From Phaeosaccion multiseriatum (Eukaryota > Ochrophyta, other classes): a stretch of 64,000 bases of DNA. How positions within the stretch are numbered: position 1 is the first letter of the stretch; the number at the start of each line of letters is the position of its first letter. Location: positions 3,224,001 through 3,288,000 of the forward strand of contig OZ218955.1 of the NCBI GenBank assembly GCA_965112735.1, written 5' to 3'. This document shows positions 43,929 to 55,879 of this stretch, piece after piece. A program made the position numbers and the translations under genes. The notes beneath the pieces were generated by a model, which searched no databases, was not told the origin of the DNA, and saw only the letters and a program-made list of their open reading frames with translations.

Positions 43929-46619
43929 ATGGCATTGAAGGCATGCAGTAGCAGAGGAGTGAAGGTAGCCGCTGCCGTCGTGCTGCTGTCGGTGGGCAAA
44001 GTCGGAGCCTTCAACAGCACGCCCTTCGCTGGGGCAGGCCTGCAGGCGGCGAGGTGAGGGGCAAAGGCAAACCCAGCCGTCTCTCTTTTCTCCCTCTCTC
44101 AAGTCCGCAATGTACCCCCCATACGTACAACCCTCTCTCTTCCTCAGGTCTGTGTCATTCGACGGACGTAGCAGCAGAAGCAACGGGGTTGGTACAAGCA
44201 GATCCAGCAGCATCAGCAGCAGCGGGGGCAGAGACAACGGCGCTCGAGGCCCAAGTATGCTTTTCGGTCTATTTGGCGGAGGGCCCAAGGCCGAGGAGGT
44301 GCTCGCGAACCCCAAGTGGCCGGCCGAGTGGCCCTACTCCCCCAACGACTTTCAGAGGGCAGATGAAAGCCCCGACGCTTTTTTCTACAATAGTCCTCGG
44401 TTGGTGTTCCACATTGGTAAGGAAGAGTGTACGAGAGAAACGGGGGGAGTATGTCTTTTGGTGTTCCACATTGGTAGGGGAGAGTGTAGGAGAGGAACGG
44501 GGGGGTATGTCTTTCGTCGCGGCTGACAATGAATGCTGTCCACTCCTGCTGCTCTGAGCTGGCTGCTCTCCCCCCCATCTGTCCACCTCCTCTTACTGCG
44601 ACTACTAATACTGCTGCCGCTTCCTGTGCTGTGAACAGATGACCCTGCGGTGGGAGCGGTGACCAAGTTCTATAAGGAGAACTTCCCCGCGGGTGCCGCC
44701 GTTCTCGACATTTGCTCGTCCTGGGTCAGTCATTTTCCAAAGGACGGACCCTGGGCAGAGAATTACGGCAGAAGGTGATTGGGTCCGTTATCTGTTTGGC
44801 CCCAGTGTGTCCCTCAATCCAATCCCCTCTTCTCTCTTGGTGCCGCCCCCTCCCCCCCTTCTTCCCCGTCCACGATCTTTCGGGGTACGCTGCTCTCTGC
44901 ACCCCTTCTGCCTCTTCTGTCTACCCACCCACCGACCAACTAAAGGCTTGCCCACTGAAGGCTTGGCAGATACTCACAGTGGTTTTGTCCCCTGCCTTTG
45001 TGTTACGTGTGTGTGTGTGCGTGCGTGCGTGTGTGTGTGTGTGCGTGCTTTGTGTCAGGTCGGGGCTGGGCATGAACCGCCAGGAGCTGTCCAAGAATCC
45101 CCAGGTGGGAGACTATACACGGAGGGGGGGAGGGAGGGAGGGAGGTAAAGGAGGGCAGTCCAACAACCCACAACACACACACGCACACACACACGTACAC
45201 AACGCACGCACACACATACAAAAACACACTCTCACACACAAACGCACACACACACACACACACCGTGGGACCTCCACGCGCTCACTATTCCTCTATTGAC
45301 CCCGCCCCCCGATATGACCCTATTTGACCCCCAAATATGTAGCTCGACGATTATGTGGTCCGGGACTTGAATGCGGACCCCACCTTCCCCTACGAGGACA
45401 ACTCCTTCGATATCATCACCTGCGTCGTGTCGGTGAGAGGGAGGGGGAGATGGAGAGAGGGAGGGAGAGAGAGTGGTACACACACACTCACACATACACA
45501 TACTCACACACACGCACACAAATATTAACCCATCACCACCCACACTCTCTTTCTCTCCATCATGTCTCTGCCTCTCTCTCTCGATTTTGTCTGTCTCTCT
45601 CTCTCTCTCCATGTGTGTGCGTGTGGCCTCAGATCGATTACCTCAACAAGCCCAAGGAGCTTATGTTGGAGATGGCGCGTGTCCTCAAGCCCGGAGGGAA
45701 GGTCATAATCTCTATGTCCAACAGGTCAGGTGTGAGGGATGGCAGTAGACGGGTGGATGGAGGGGTGAGAAGTGAGGCATGAGGGTGAGGAGTAACGGGT
45801 GGTGTGAGGCGTGATGCAGTGGTGCAACGCTATTCATAGCGCGCTACGCTACCTGCTTGCTTTGCCTGCGGTGCTGTGCCGCACCACCCATCTTCTGTGC
45901 GGTGCTGTATCACCAACTGCTGTACTTTGCTGTGCTATGCTGTGCTATGCTGTGCTGTGCCTGTTCGCCAGGTGCTTCCCCACAAAGGTGTGGCAGCTGT
46001 GGAGTAAGACGTCCGACATGGACCACATCTTCATTGTGGGGAGCTTCTTTCACTACAGCGGCAAGTTCAAGCCCGCCAAGGCACACGATGTCAGGTGAGT
46101 AACGGTGGCGGGGAAGGTAGGGGCAAGCAGTGAGGGGAAGCGGAAGGCAGTGGAAGGCAGGGAGGGGCAGTGGAAGGCAGTGGAAGGCGGTGGAAGGCAG
46201 TGGAAGGCAGGGAGGGGCAGTGGAAGGCAGTGGAAGGCAGTGGAAGGCAGGGAGGGGCAGTGGGGCAGTGAGGTAGGGACGTAGGGAGGTAGTGCGAGGC
46301 AGTGTCAGGCCATGGGAGGAACTGTCTGAGGCTTCCGTCAACCCTACCTTGACCCCATCGCCCTGCCACTGCTGCTGTATCACCAACTGCTCTACTACTG
46401 CTGCTGCTGTTGCTGCTGCTGTTGCTGCTGCTCATGCCTGGACCTCCCTCTTGCCTCGGTCATCCTTTTCCTTCGACATCCATCACACCGGCGCACCGGA
46501 CACCCACGCTATATCACTTTTTCACTAACTCTACTGACTTGCGTCGCCGTCGTCGGAGCAGCCCCAACCCGGGCAGGAGCGATCCCATGTACATTGTAGA
46601 AGCCACCGTTGACAAGTAG
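43929..46619 (+). CDS. SAM-dependent methyltransferase (type 11), plastid-targeted
   Basis: Eight exons keep frame: 43929-44053, 44148-44416, 44639-44774, 45059-45104, 45343-45432, 45633-45724, 45972-46094 and 46562-46619, 312 residues. The start MALKACSSRGVKVAAAVVLL leads a signal ending VGAFNSTPF, a Gly-Ala-Phe junction typical of bipartite plastid import. The class I methyltransferase core follows: FYKENFPAGAAVLDICSSWV (SAM-binding motif I, with Ser-Ser in place of the usual GxG), LDDYVVRDLNADPTFPYED, SFDIITCVVSIDYLNKP (motif II), and EMARVLKPGGKVIISMSNR (motif III). CFPTKVWQLWSKTSDMDHI and HYSGKF complete the C-terminus. The LDICSSW type of motif is known from plastid and cyanobacterial methyltransferase-like proteins. 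The substrate is unknown. Confidence 0.86.
45907..45922 (+). repeat. copy of the dispersed GTATCACCAACTGCTG element (intronic)
   Basis: An exact 16-base copy in intron 6 of the methyltransferase gene, 50 bp before the acceptor at 45971 and followed by TGTGCTATGC repeats. Confidence 0.85.
46137..46265 (+). repeat. minisatellite of TGGAAGGCAG units
   Basis: About ten copies of the 10-bp unit TGGAAGGCAG, interspersed with GGGAGGGGCAG, in the last intron of the methyltransferase gene. A longer period of about 50 bp is visible. Confidence 0.88.
46377..46392 (+). repeat. copy of the dispersed GTATCACCAACTGCT element (intronic)
   Basis: GTATCACCAACTGCTC within CTG-rich sequence in the last intron of the methyltransferase gene. 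Confidence 0.82.
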
Positions 46620-47069
46620 AAGTAGCTGATGGGGTGGTTTGGTGTCTGCGACCTTGATTAACTTTTAATTTAATCCTCGATTTGCGTAAGAATCGCCCAA
46701 TTCGACCGTTTTGTACAGATCGGGCGGCAAGGGGGAGTCCTCTTGCAGAAATGCTGACAAGTAGGGAAGGGGAAAGCGATGACAGCCGAAAGACTATGGA
46801 TCGATAGGCATCTCAAAGAGCACCACGAAGAGCTATAGCGCTTCTCCCGCGGACATTTTGCTGAGCCCTCCCAAAACTCGAAAAAAACTGAAAAATCGAG
46901 CGATTCTTTTTAAATTGCCATTTCCTACCTACCTAAGAGAGGGGGAGAAACGAAGGAATGAATGCACGGAACCACCCACCACTACAAACAAACTCACAAA
47001 TAACACCCATAAAGGTAGGAACGCGGGTAAACGGCGAATCAGAACAAACCGAAGGAATCAGAACAGCAG
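46620..47069. other. convergent intergenic region, no gene seen
   Basis: Between the stops of the methyltransferase and the gamma-butyrobetaine-dioxygenase-like gene. AT-richer than its surroundings (TTTTAATTTAATCC near 46666). AAATCGAGCGATTC near 46902 and AATCGCCCAATTCG near 46691 are the only self-complementary sequences noticed. Confidence 0.55.
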
Positions 47070-47804
47070 CTAGAAGGGCGGCATGCTCTCATTGCCCACC
47101 CTCCGAATGTGATCCTTGCCACCCGCCTTGCGAAACTGGCGATGTAAGGTTGCGAATCTGCTCAACGACTCGTCAATGTTGAGGTAGCATCCTTGCAGTC
47201 GGCGATGCCCGCCTCCTCCCTCCCCTGCCCCCACGATGGCGCTCCTCCCGTGACACATCCTCCTGCGAGATAGATACACAAAACAAGGGCGCGCGGGGGG
47301 GGGGAGGGATCAGTTTGTCTACCAGCTTGGGACTACCAGTTTGAGCTGGAGTTACAGTCACGAAGGAGGACAGTTGGGAGATTTCAGCCTTTAGACCCCC
47401 TTCTCCACCTCCTCCACATCCTCCACATCCTCCACCTCCTCCTCCACCTCCTCCTCTCCCCCCCCCCCCTCCACCTCCTCTTCCTACGTACCTGTTGTTC
47501 ATGACAATGGTCTGCCCCGGCTGGAGGCGATGCTTTAATGTGTACTCTCTGGAGAAGTCGCTGTCGCTAATGTGCTCGGCAAAGGCCGCTCGGGCGTCGT
47601 AGTACTTCTGCACTGACGCGGGGCGGACCATGAGGGTACCTGTTGCGTTGGGAGATGGCAGTGGATGGATGGGAGGGGCGGGAGTGGATGGCAGTGGATG
47701 GGCAGGGGATGACAGGGCAGGGGGGTGAGGGGTACGCGTAGGTCATCCTGATCATCACCATCACCACCACCACCACCACCATCATCATCATCACCATCAC
47801 CGTT

Positions 47805-47841
<37 letters not shown>

Positions 47842-49768
47842 CTATCGTTACCACCATCGTCATCATCATCATCATCATCATCACCATCGTCACCAGCATC
47901 GTATCTTCTTCTTCGTAATCATAGCCATTCTCCTCCTCCTCCTCCTCCTCCTCCTCCTCTTCCTCCTCCTCCTCATCATCATCATCATCATCATCATCGC
48001 TGCTATCACCGCCATCACCACCATCGTCATCATCATCATCATTGTCGTCATCATCATAGTCATCCTCCTCCTCCTGCGAACATCATATCTTCTTCTTCAT
48101 AATCATAACCATCCTCCTTCTCCTCACCATCATCATCATCACTATCATCACTATCATCACCATCATCACAACCCCTCCCCTTCTTCTCCTCTTCCCACGC
48201 TTCCTCGAGACGGAGGGATGACTTCCTTGAAACGTCCACAAACGCGAAATACACCAAACCCAAATCGAGAAATACACAAAACAAACAACTTACCTCACCT
48301 CCCACCCCCCGCCCCCACACACACCAACCCAGCCCTCCTCCTCCTTGCATGCACACACACACACTATGTAACGCATGTAACGCATGTAACGCACCTTCGA
48401 ACTGAGGTGCCCAATACACGCTCACAATCTCATTATCCTCGGGTGTGGTGATGATGTGTGGTCGATGATAGACCATCCACGCCGCCGCATCAGTCGCGTT
48501 CGCCTCCCTCAAACCTTCTCCTCCCTCCCCAGCCTCCCCTACCGCTGTATCACCAACTTGTGGATCAGCTGCTCCCTCCCGAATCTTGCGAAAGGTAGCG
48601 GGTACACTCTGCAGCGTGGAAAAGTGCTCCGGGTGTGTCTTTCTAAACGCCGACGCAGCTTCAAACATGTCCATAAACAGGCTTGCCCCACCCTTGATGT
48701 TCTCATCAAAGGCCAGACAGTGCATGAGCTGCAGACCCGGGGGTGACTCGTAATAGATAAGATCCATGTGAAGGTCAAGCTGTTCGGCAGGATTGGCACC
48801 TATGGTCTTGGAGTCTTCGTCCTCCACGCCCACCACATCGAACACTCCCTCGACCCCATGTAGATAGGAGTGCGAGAGAGGGGAGATGTGAGTGGCCAGG
48901 TCCGCCACTGAGTTCTCTTCCAGCCCGCAGTTTTCCACAATGGCCAAGCCGTGGACGTTAACCTCTTGTAGCAGGTTATACAGGCCCTGATCCTCGCCCA
49001 AGCTGTCTCGTTGTACACGTGGGATGCCGTCCCACGACCGAAGGGCGGTGCCCCAGTTGCCAAAGTTGCGTTGAATCGAAGTGCTGAGGGTGGAGTCATG
49101 TTCTCTGAGCCACTCGCTCTTGAACGTGGACACGTGCCCGTCTGGCCAGGAGATTTGAATGGTGTCCTCCCCCCCCTCCCCTGTTCCTCCCTGCACGGTT
49201 TTGGGCTCTCCCGGGTCCTCCGGGAATTTCATCAATTGCCCGGTGCTGTGTCTATTTGAGTCGCAGTTTGCTCGGAGCCATGTGAAATTGAAGACGGAAG
49301 CATGGCCTTTTGCACGAGAGAGAGAGGGGGGGGAGAGAGAGACCGAAAGAGGCAAGAAACATCGAGAGGAGGAAAGGAGAGAGATGGGTATGAGAACAGA
49401 GAGATTAGAGTGAGAAAAGAAGACCATGGAGAGGGAAAAGGGGGCAAGCGAGTACACATCAACCCGCCGCTTACCCACCACCCAAACACCCACCCACCCA
49501 CCCAACCACTGACAAACTGAGCCACCCACCCGAAACCCACCCAACTACCCCCAACCCCACATGGCCGATCTTTGGCGGCCCCAACGTCGGTGGGTGGTAA
49601 CGTACCATCGCTCCAGGTACAGGTGACATGTTTGGCGGCTGAGCTCACACGTGCCCTTTCCAGCTTATAGCTCGCCGCCGTGGAAGCCGAAGTGTACAAC
49701 CGCCGTGCCCTCTTTATACCTCCTAATGTTTCTCCTTTTGCCACTACTCTTGGAAGCCGAGCAAACAT
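47070..49768 (-). CDS. gamma-butyrobetaine dioxygenase-like 2-oxoglutarate/Fe(II) oxygenase
   Basis: Four minus-strand exons, 49768-49606, 49306-48395, 47639-47492 and 47262-47070, keep frame and give 471 residues. The family hydroxylates gamma-butyrobetaine to carnitine or acts on trimethyllysine. Motifs seen: CTWSDG joined to HASVFNFTWLRANCDSN (zinc-type N-terminal domain), ISWPDGHVSTFKSEWLREHD, VHGLAIVENCG, LDLHMDLIYYESPPGLQLMH with the HxD pair, GGASLFMDMFEAA, IVMNNRRMCHGRSAIV with the distal His, and LQGCYLNIDESLSRFATL. HMDLIYYE.PPG.Q.LHC and WLR.NC favour gamma-butyrobetaine dioxygenase. The start MFARLPRVVAKGETLG and the following RRLYTSASTAASYKLERARV look like a mitochondrial presequence. 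It is much less low-complexity than the paralogue at 28195. A dispersed-element copy encodes QVGDTA. Confidence 0.86.
47757..48180. repeat. (CAT)n and (TCC)n microsatellites in an intron
   Basis: Nearly 430 bp of CAT/CAC and TCC triplets with short unique spacers inside the 755-bp intron of the gamma-butyrobetaine-dioxygenase-like gene. CATATCTTCTTCTTCATAATC is a near repeat of CGTATCTTCTTCTTCGTAATC (47900 and 48084), so the repeat block was itself duplicated. Confidence 0.9.
48547..48562 (+). repeat. copy of the dispersed GTATCACCAACT element (exonic)
   Basis: GTATCACCAACTTGTG, diverged after ACT. On the minus strand it encodes QVGDTA, next to the low-complexity GEAGEGGEG of the gamma-butyrobetaine-dioxygenase-like gene. 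Confidence 0.65.
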
Positions 49769-50193
49769 ATCAAGTCAATCTACTGTTCGAGGGTGACGTG
49801 AAAGAAAAAGAAAAAAAGAATGGGGACACGACCGCTTTCCGCTACCTTTTCTTACAAATACGCTGGTTAGCCCAGGGAACAAGCACGCCACAATGTTGCC
49901 GAAAGGGTGTTGCTCTGGTGGATGAGCGGATGCATGCAATGGTGTCAATGGATTTTCGTGAGATGACCAACCAGCGCATCACAAACAAAATGGCGACGAC
50001 CGGATGCAAACCTCCCAACTTGGATATGTACAACTTGGCACGTTGCTCCCTTTTGCCGCTATTGTTGCTACAGCTTCTGCGCATTTGAGGTGCGTCTTGA
50101 CTCCGCCCTGCGCGTAGCTCTCTCTAATCCCCTTTCTGACACGTTCCTCGCCCTTGCTCTTCCTTCAGCAGTCGCAGACAGGAAGGAACAGCA
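49769..50193. promoter_or_regulatory. 425-bp divergent promoter region
   Basis: Separates the ATGs of the minus-strand dioxygenase (49768) and the plus-strand peptidase (50194). A 145-codon open frame on the plus strand overlaps dioxygenase exon 1 and this spacer, but has no family motif and is more likely chance. Confidence 0.5.
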
Positions 50194-51102
50194 ATGAAGG
50201 GGAGAGCCACTCTTTCTCTCGCATCGCTGCTCTTAACAAGATCATTGGGAGGAAGCAGTGCCTGGAGAGGAGGAGCGGGCGGGGCGGGAGTTGCAGTGCG
50301 CAGGAGGGCGTCACTGGCAGGAGCCGGGACAGGGACACCGACGAGAGCAGCAATTGGCGGGGGTAGCCACAGCTACGGGAGAGGGCAGCGAAGCCTGGCG
50401 ACGCTCGCCATGGTTGGAAACGGTCAGTGTGGCATGGAAGGACTCAAACTCCCCGTTCCCATTCGTCCCCTCGGCCCTCCCCCTTCATTCATGGAAGGAC
50501 TCCAATGTATGCACCGCGTACTCTCTCTCTCCCCCTCTCTACCTCGCCGTCTACCTCTACCTCTCCCTCTCTCTCCTCTTTCCCGCCTCCACTTGCCAAC
50601 TGTGAGGAGCAGGTGCTGTGAAGCACGAGATTGAGGGCAGCGCTCCCACCAACTTCCCCGGGGGTATCCAGGCCACAAACCACATATTCACTGTGCCTCT
50701 CAAATGGGGCAAGGAGGTGAGAGAGGGAGGGAGAGAGAGGCAGAGAGGGAGAGAGGGTGAGAGAGACATACTGAGAGAGAATGAATGACTGTGTTTGAGA
50801 AGGGGAAAACGACAGGAACGACGAACAGAAGGTGGTGGATAGGCGAGTGGTGGTAGAGCATGCATTTCCCACTGCCTTCTGCTCTCCTCCTTCTGTGGAG
50901 CACAGACGCGAGAACCTCTCATTTTGGCACACTCCTCCTGCTCAAACATATCCCCCCCACCTCCTCCTCCCTCCTCCTCCTCCTCCTCCTCCTCCTCCTC
51001 CTCCTCCTCCTCCTCCTCCTCCTCCTCCTCCTCCTCCTCCTCCTCCTCCTCCTCCTCCTCCTCCCCCTCCTCCTCCTCTACACCCTCCTCCTCCTCCTTC
51101 TA

Positions 51103-51170
<68 letters not shown>

Positions 51171-53536
51171 ACATCCTCACCACCACCAGGAGGGAGCGGA
51201 CTCCGCTGGTGCTGGACCCTCGATCCGCGTGTTTGCGAGAGAGGTGGTGCTTAAGTCCAAGGCCAGCGATGAAAACATGCCCTATCTCCTGTACCTGCAG
51301 GTACATGCATTGTACACACCCGTATTTGCTTCTTCTTTTTGTTCGGAGACAGACAGAGGAAGAAAAGGAGAGAGGAAGTGAAAGACTGGTGAACTGAGGG
51401 AGGTTGGGAGAGAGAGAGAGGGGGAGAAAGCGACAGCGGGAAGAGAGGCATCGTCCGAATCGTTTGGAGGTTTCCGAACCCGCGTCTTTTGTCTTCGGTC
51501 GCGCTGAGAGACCCTCCCCTCACCCTCCCCCTCCCCTCTCCTCCCCACCCTCCCCCTCCCCTCTCCTCCCCACCCTTCCCCTCCCCTCACCCAAGGGAGG
51601 GCCAGGCTTTGCCGCTCCTCGCGTAGATGGCAAGAACGGGTGGGTGGGGAAGGCCCTTGACGAAGGTTTCCGAGTCGTATTGCTTGATCAGCGCGGGGTT
51701 GGCCGGAGTACCCCCGTCTCTGTCGCCAGGTGAGGGTGGGACCGAACAACCAACTTCTCAAACCCTCACCAGCATCAGTTTCAGCTTCAGTGTAGAAAGG
51801 AGGATAGGCAGATAGACGCCTTCCCTCCCACCTACCTCCTACGCCAACTGACGCTGACACCCCCTTCCCTCTTTCTTGCACCCACGCACGCACTCGCCCA
51901 CGCACGCACTCACCCGCGTATCCATGTGTACATCACATATCCATAACATATCGGCTTTCAGTCTGACGCACATGGGCTCCGACCAAGACCAAATGGAGTA
52001 CCTCAAGAATTTTCGGTAAGGCCTGTAAACGGAGGAAGAGGGAGGGAAAGAGAGAAGAGAGGAAGAGGGAGAGAAGAAGGGCAGGGAAAGAGAGATAACA
52101 GAGATAGAGGAAGGGAGGGAGATTCAGACAGAGAGAAAGGGAGGGAGACGAGAGAGGGTGACAGAGCGGAAGAGCGGGAAGGAGAGGGAGGGAGAGAAAG
52201 ACAGAGACCGGCGTCATTGGGACCATGCCAGCGCCGAGCGGAGAACACGCTTCACTTCCAGCGGTGGATCCTCGTCGATGCGAGGCTTTATCCCTCCCCT
52301 ATCGACCGATGCCCACCCCCCCCTCCCTGCTCCTCCTAACCACACATCTCGCTTGCGTGTGCGGGTGCGTGTGTGCGTGCGTGCGTGCGTGCGTGTGTGT
52401 GTGTGTGCGTGTGTGTGTGCGTGCGTTGCTCAGGGCGGACTCTATCGTGGACGACTGCGAAGCCGTTCGCAAGGCCCTTGTGGGGGAGGGAAAGAAGTGG
52501 ACGGTGCTGGGGCAGTCGTTCGGTGAGTGAGTGAGTGAGTGAGTGAGTGAGTGAGTATGAGTTAAGTTTGTTGATGAAACGATGGATGTCCAGTGCGATA
52601 CCAGAGGGAGAGGGAGAGGGAGAGTAGAGGCGTATCGGTAGAGGGGGAGAGAGTAGAGGCATACGGGCGGAGTGCGAGAGGGAGAGAGGCATATAGGGAG
52701 AGCTCTACTCATGATGCGCAGGAGAGAGAAAGGGAGTAGAGACAGTAAGGTTTCTTTCTGCGTCTGACGTAACTTGCGCTCGTTCCTCCGTGCTGCCCTC
52801 CACCCTTCCAATCTAAGGGGGATTCTGCCTTCTGACGTACTTGTCCAAGTACCCGGAAGCCATCGAGGCGGGGCTGTTTACAGGTGCACAGTACAGGGAG
52901 GGCTAAAGTATATGTGTGCCGATACCCTCCCTTACCCTCCTCTCTGTCCCCTACCCCGTGATCAGGCCGATTGTCTCCCTCACTAACTGACTCCGTCCGT
53001 CCCGCCCCCCCCCCATCAGGCGGGCTACCTCCCCACCCTCTCATACCTTCTCTGGCTCTCCCCCTCTCCCTGCACTACTTGCCCCTTTCTCACCCTCCCT
53101 TCCCCCCCTACCTCCCTCTGCCCCTGCCTCTCTCCCTCTCCCTCTCTCCCTCCCTCCCTCCCTTCCTTCCTTCCTTCCTTCCTTCCTTCCTTCCTTCGTC
53201 CCTCCCTCCTTCCCTCCCTCCTTCCCTCCCTCCCCCCCTCCCTCCCTGCCTCCTCCCTCCCTCCCTGCCTACTCTTTACTCAGGCGGCCTCCCCCCCCTG
53301 CACCGCAGCGCCGAAGAGGTGTACCGCGCCACTTACGCGCGTGTGGTGGAGCGCAACAAGCGGTTCTATAAAGCCTTCCCAGAGAGTAGAAGCAAGGTCA
53401 AAGAGATTGTATCCTTCCTACATGCGAATGAGGTGAGTGTGTAAATGTCAGTCAGCCCAAGGCAGCACAGGCTACTACTACTACTGCTACTAGCAGTAGT
53501 AGAAGCAATAATAGCAGTACTAGTAGCAGTAGTAGC

Positions 53537-53568
<32 letters not shown>

Positions 53569-55124
53569 CAGCAGGAGGAGTAGTAGTTGTTGTTGTAGAA
53601 GTAGTAGTTATTGTAGTAGTTAGGAGGAGGATTTACGTAGCCTTTCCAGAGAACAGAAGCAAGGTCAAGGAGATTGGCCCCTACATGCAAACGAGGAGGA
53701 GGAGGAGGATGAGGAGGGGGGGGAGAGAAGGAGAAGGAGGGGGAGGAGCAGCAATAGCAGCAGCAGCAGCAGTACGACAGTGGCAGAGTATGCCCCATAC
53801 ATCCTTCGGTCCCCTCCGCCCCTTCTCTTCCCATGCACCCACCCACCCTCCCTGTTACCCTCTCTCTCTCCCTCTAAGGTGAAGCTGCCTGGAGGCGGGC
53901 TGCTCACACCCGAGCGTTTCCTCGCCGTCGGCATTGGCCTGGGCGGGGCAGGCTTCTTCCCAACCCTCCACAACCTTTGCGAAGACGCCTTTGAAGAGCT
54001 CCCTTCTCTGCCTCTGTCCACAGGACAGGAAGCAGGGGCAGGAGAGGAAGGAAGGCAGCAGAAGGTGCTGAAGTACAGCTTTCTGCGACAGGTGGAGGGC
54101 ACTTCCGCCTTCGATACGAACCCCCTCTACGCTCTTATGCACGAGGTCGGTGTGTGTGTGTGTGTGCGTGTGTTTGCGTGTTTGCGTGTTTGCGTGTGTG
54201 CGTGTGCGTGTGTGTGTGCACCCACTCGCCCGCGTGTTTACTACCCTCTTTGCCTTCCTCCTTTTAGTCTTACTCCCACTCACTCTCCGCCCCATTCTCT
54301 CCCTTTCATGTGCGTGTGTGTGCACTCACTCGCCCGCGCGTTTGCTACCCTCTCTGCCTTCCTCCTTTCATTCTTACTCCCGCTCACTCTCCGCCCCATT
54401 CTCTCCCTCTTTCTCTCTGCCTCTCTCTTGCTCTCCCTCTCTCTCTGTGTGTGTCCCTCTCTCTCTGTCTCTCTCTCTGTTGGTGTCTGTGCGTGTTCGC
54501 TTTCAGTCAATTTACATGGATGGCCCTGGGCAGAGCAGCAATTGGGCGGCGCAGAGCGTGCATGACACGCTTCCAGACTTCGACTCCAAGGCCGCTCTGG
54601 AGGAAGGTGAGAGGCCGGAAGGAAGAGGGAGGGAGCGAACAGAGGGAGATGCAGGGAGAGAGGGATAGAGTGAGTATGGGGGAGGAGAGAGAGGGGAAGA
54701 AGAAGAAGAAGAAGAAGAAGAAGAAGAAGAAGAAGAAGAAGAAGGAGGAGGAGGAGGAGGAGGAGGAGGAGGAGGAGGAGGAGGAGGAGGAGGAAGAGGA
54801 GGAGGATATCTGTCTGTTGAAGGCTGAAGTCAAGGAGCTGATATACTCTCGCCTCCCTGCCTAGACCTGCAGGCGCATCTCATGTCTTCCCCGCTTCCCT
54901 CCTCCTCCTCCTCCTCCTCCTCCTCCTCCTCCTCCTCAGACCGAGACGTACTCTTCACCGGCGAGATGACGTACCCCTGGATGTACGAGGGGGCTCACCC
55001 CGAGCTCTCTAAGGTCAAGGAAGTGGCGCAGCGATTGGCGGAGTGCGACACGTGGCCTCTCCTCTATGATGCCGCGGTGCTTGCCGATTGCCAAGTGCCC
55101 TGCGCTGGGGTGAGTGTTTTTACT

Positions 55125-55176
<52 letters not shown>

Positions 55177-55525
55177 CACACGCACGCACACCTGCATACA
55201 TGCACGCATACGCAGAGGCACGCACGCACGCACGCATACGCGTACGCCTCATTGTGTCCTGCCCCCACCCCCCCCGCCCCTTCCTACGCGCTACATCACA
55301 CTCACAGGCTGTCTACTACGACGACATGTATGTGGAGAGGGACTACTCCGAGTACGTCGCCAACCTGATGCCGAACTGCAAGATCTGGATTACCAACGAG
55401 TTGAGTTGCACATGCACGCACTCTCCGCGCTGAAGAGGAGCTAGTACGGCCTGTCTGAAGTCACTCGCCGCAGGGCTTGCTCTCTCTCTATCATCTGGGC
55501 TACCTCTCTCTATCCTATCTATCTG

Positions 55526-55562
<37 letters not shown>

Positions 55563-55595
55563 TTATCTGTATATCTTTCTATAGATCTGTCTACC

Positions 55596-55630
<35 letters not shown>

Positions 55631-55879
55631 GCACTGTGTGTGTGTCTCTCTGCACAGTGCCCCTGTCAGTGGTGGGGGAGGCGAGGCCTGCAACGGCTCG
55701 CTCCTCCTCTCTCTCTCTTGTCCAATGTGTAACCTTGCCTCCTGCCCACTGTGGATGCTGCCCTGCCCTTGGTCCATGCAATGCACAGATATCAGCACTC
55801 TGGGCTGCGCAACCACGGCCCCAACATCCTCAAGAACCTTCTCGGAATGGTGCGAGGCGAGGTGGAGCTGCCCAGTTAG
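50194..55879 (+). CDS. proline iminopeptidase (alpha/beta hydrolase, peptidase family S33)
   Basis: Thirteen exons keep frame: 50194-50422, 50613-50716, 51190-51300, 51596-51729, 51962-52015, 52434-52522, 52818-52883, 53284-53432, 53879-54145, 54507-54606, 54940-55109, 55308-55399 and 55789-55879, 551 residues. The enzyme removes N-terminal proline from peptides. Motifs: [14 protein letters not shown] (oxyanion HGGPG-like), [34 protein letters not shown] with the nucleophile Ser, and the cap domain with [14 protein letters not shown]. The acid is probably in [16 protein letters not shown], and the catalytic His in [14 protein letters not shown]. The start [20 protein letters not shown] is a signal or transit peptide, possibly plastid bipartite. 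Almost every intron contains a microsatellite. Two donors are unusual (GTCGGT after exon 9, GTTGAG after exon 12). The identification is secure. Confidence 0.93.
50970..51172 (+). repeat. (TCC)n followed by (CAT)n microsatellites before a splice acceptor
   Basis: About 30 TCC units, a short spacer, then about 20 ATC units in intron 2 of the peptidase gene, ending 17 bp before the acceptor at 51189. Confidence 0.94.
53641..53695 (+). pseudogene. partial copy of peptidase exon 8 inside the next intron
   Basis: GCCTTTCCAGAGAACAGAAG, then CAAGGTCAAGGAGATTG and a diverged CTACATGCAAACGAGG, repeats the end of exon 8 (53373-53434). It would read [12 protein letters not shown] beside the exon's [12 protein letters not shown]. 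It lies 209 bp after exon 8, lacks a clear acceptor, and its frame runs into the GAG repeats that follow, so it is probably not used. Confidence 0.8.
54699..54805 (+). repeat. (GAA)n and (GAG)n microsatellites in an intron
   Basis: About 15 GAA units followed by about 20 GAG/GGA units in intron 10 of the peptidase gene. It is the only purine-rich triplet tract on the sense strand of this gene. Confidence 0.93.
55127..55178 (+). repeat. (CGCA)n microsatellite in an intron
   Basis: About 13 CGCA units beginning 16 bp after the donor of exon 11 of the peptidase gene. Confidence 0.93.
55516..55628 (+). repeat. (CTAT)n and (CTGT)n microsatellites in an intron
   Basis: About 11 CTAT units, a short spacer and about nine CTGT units in the last intron of the peptidase gene. 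Confidence 0.93.

Noticed and set aside
49651-50088. 145-codon plus-strand open frame between the dioxygenase and peptidase genes
   Set aside because: It overlaps dioxygenase exon 1 on the other strand and shows no family motif.
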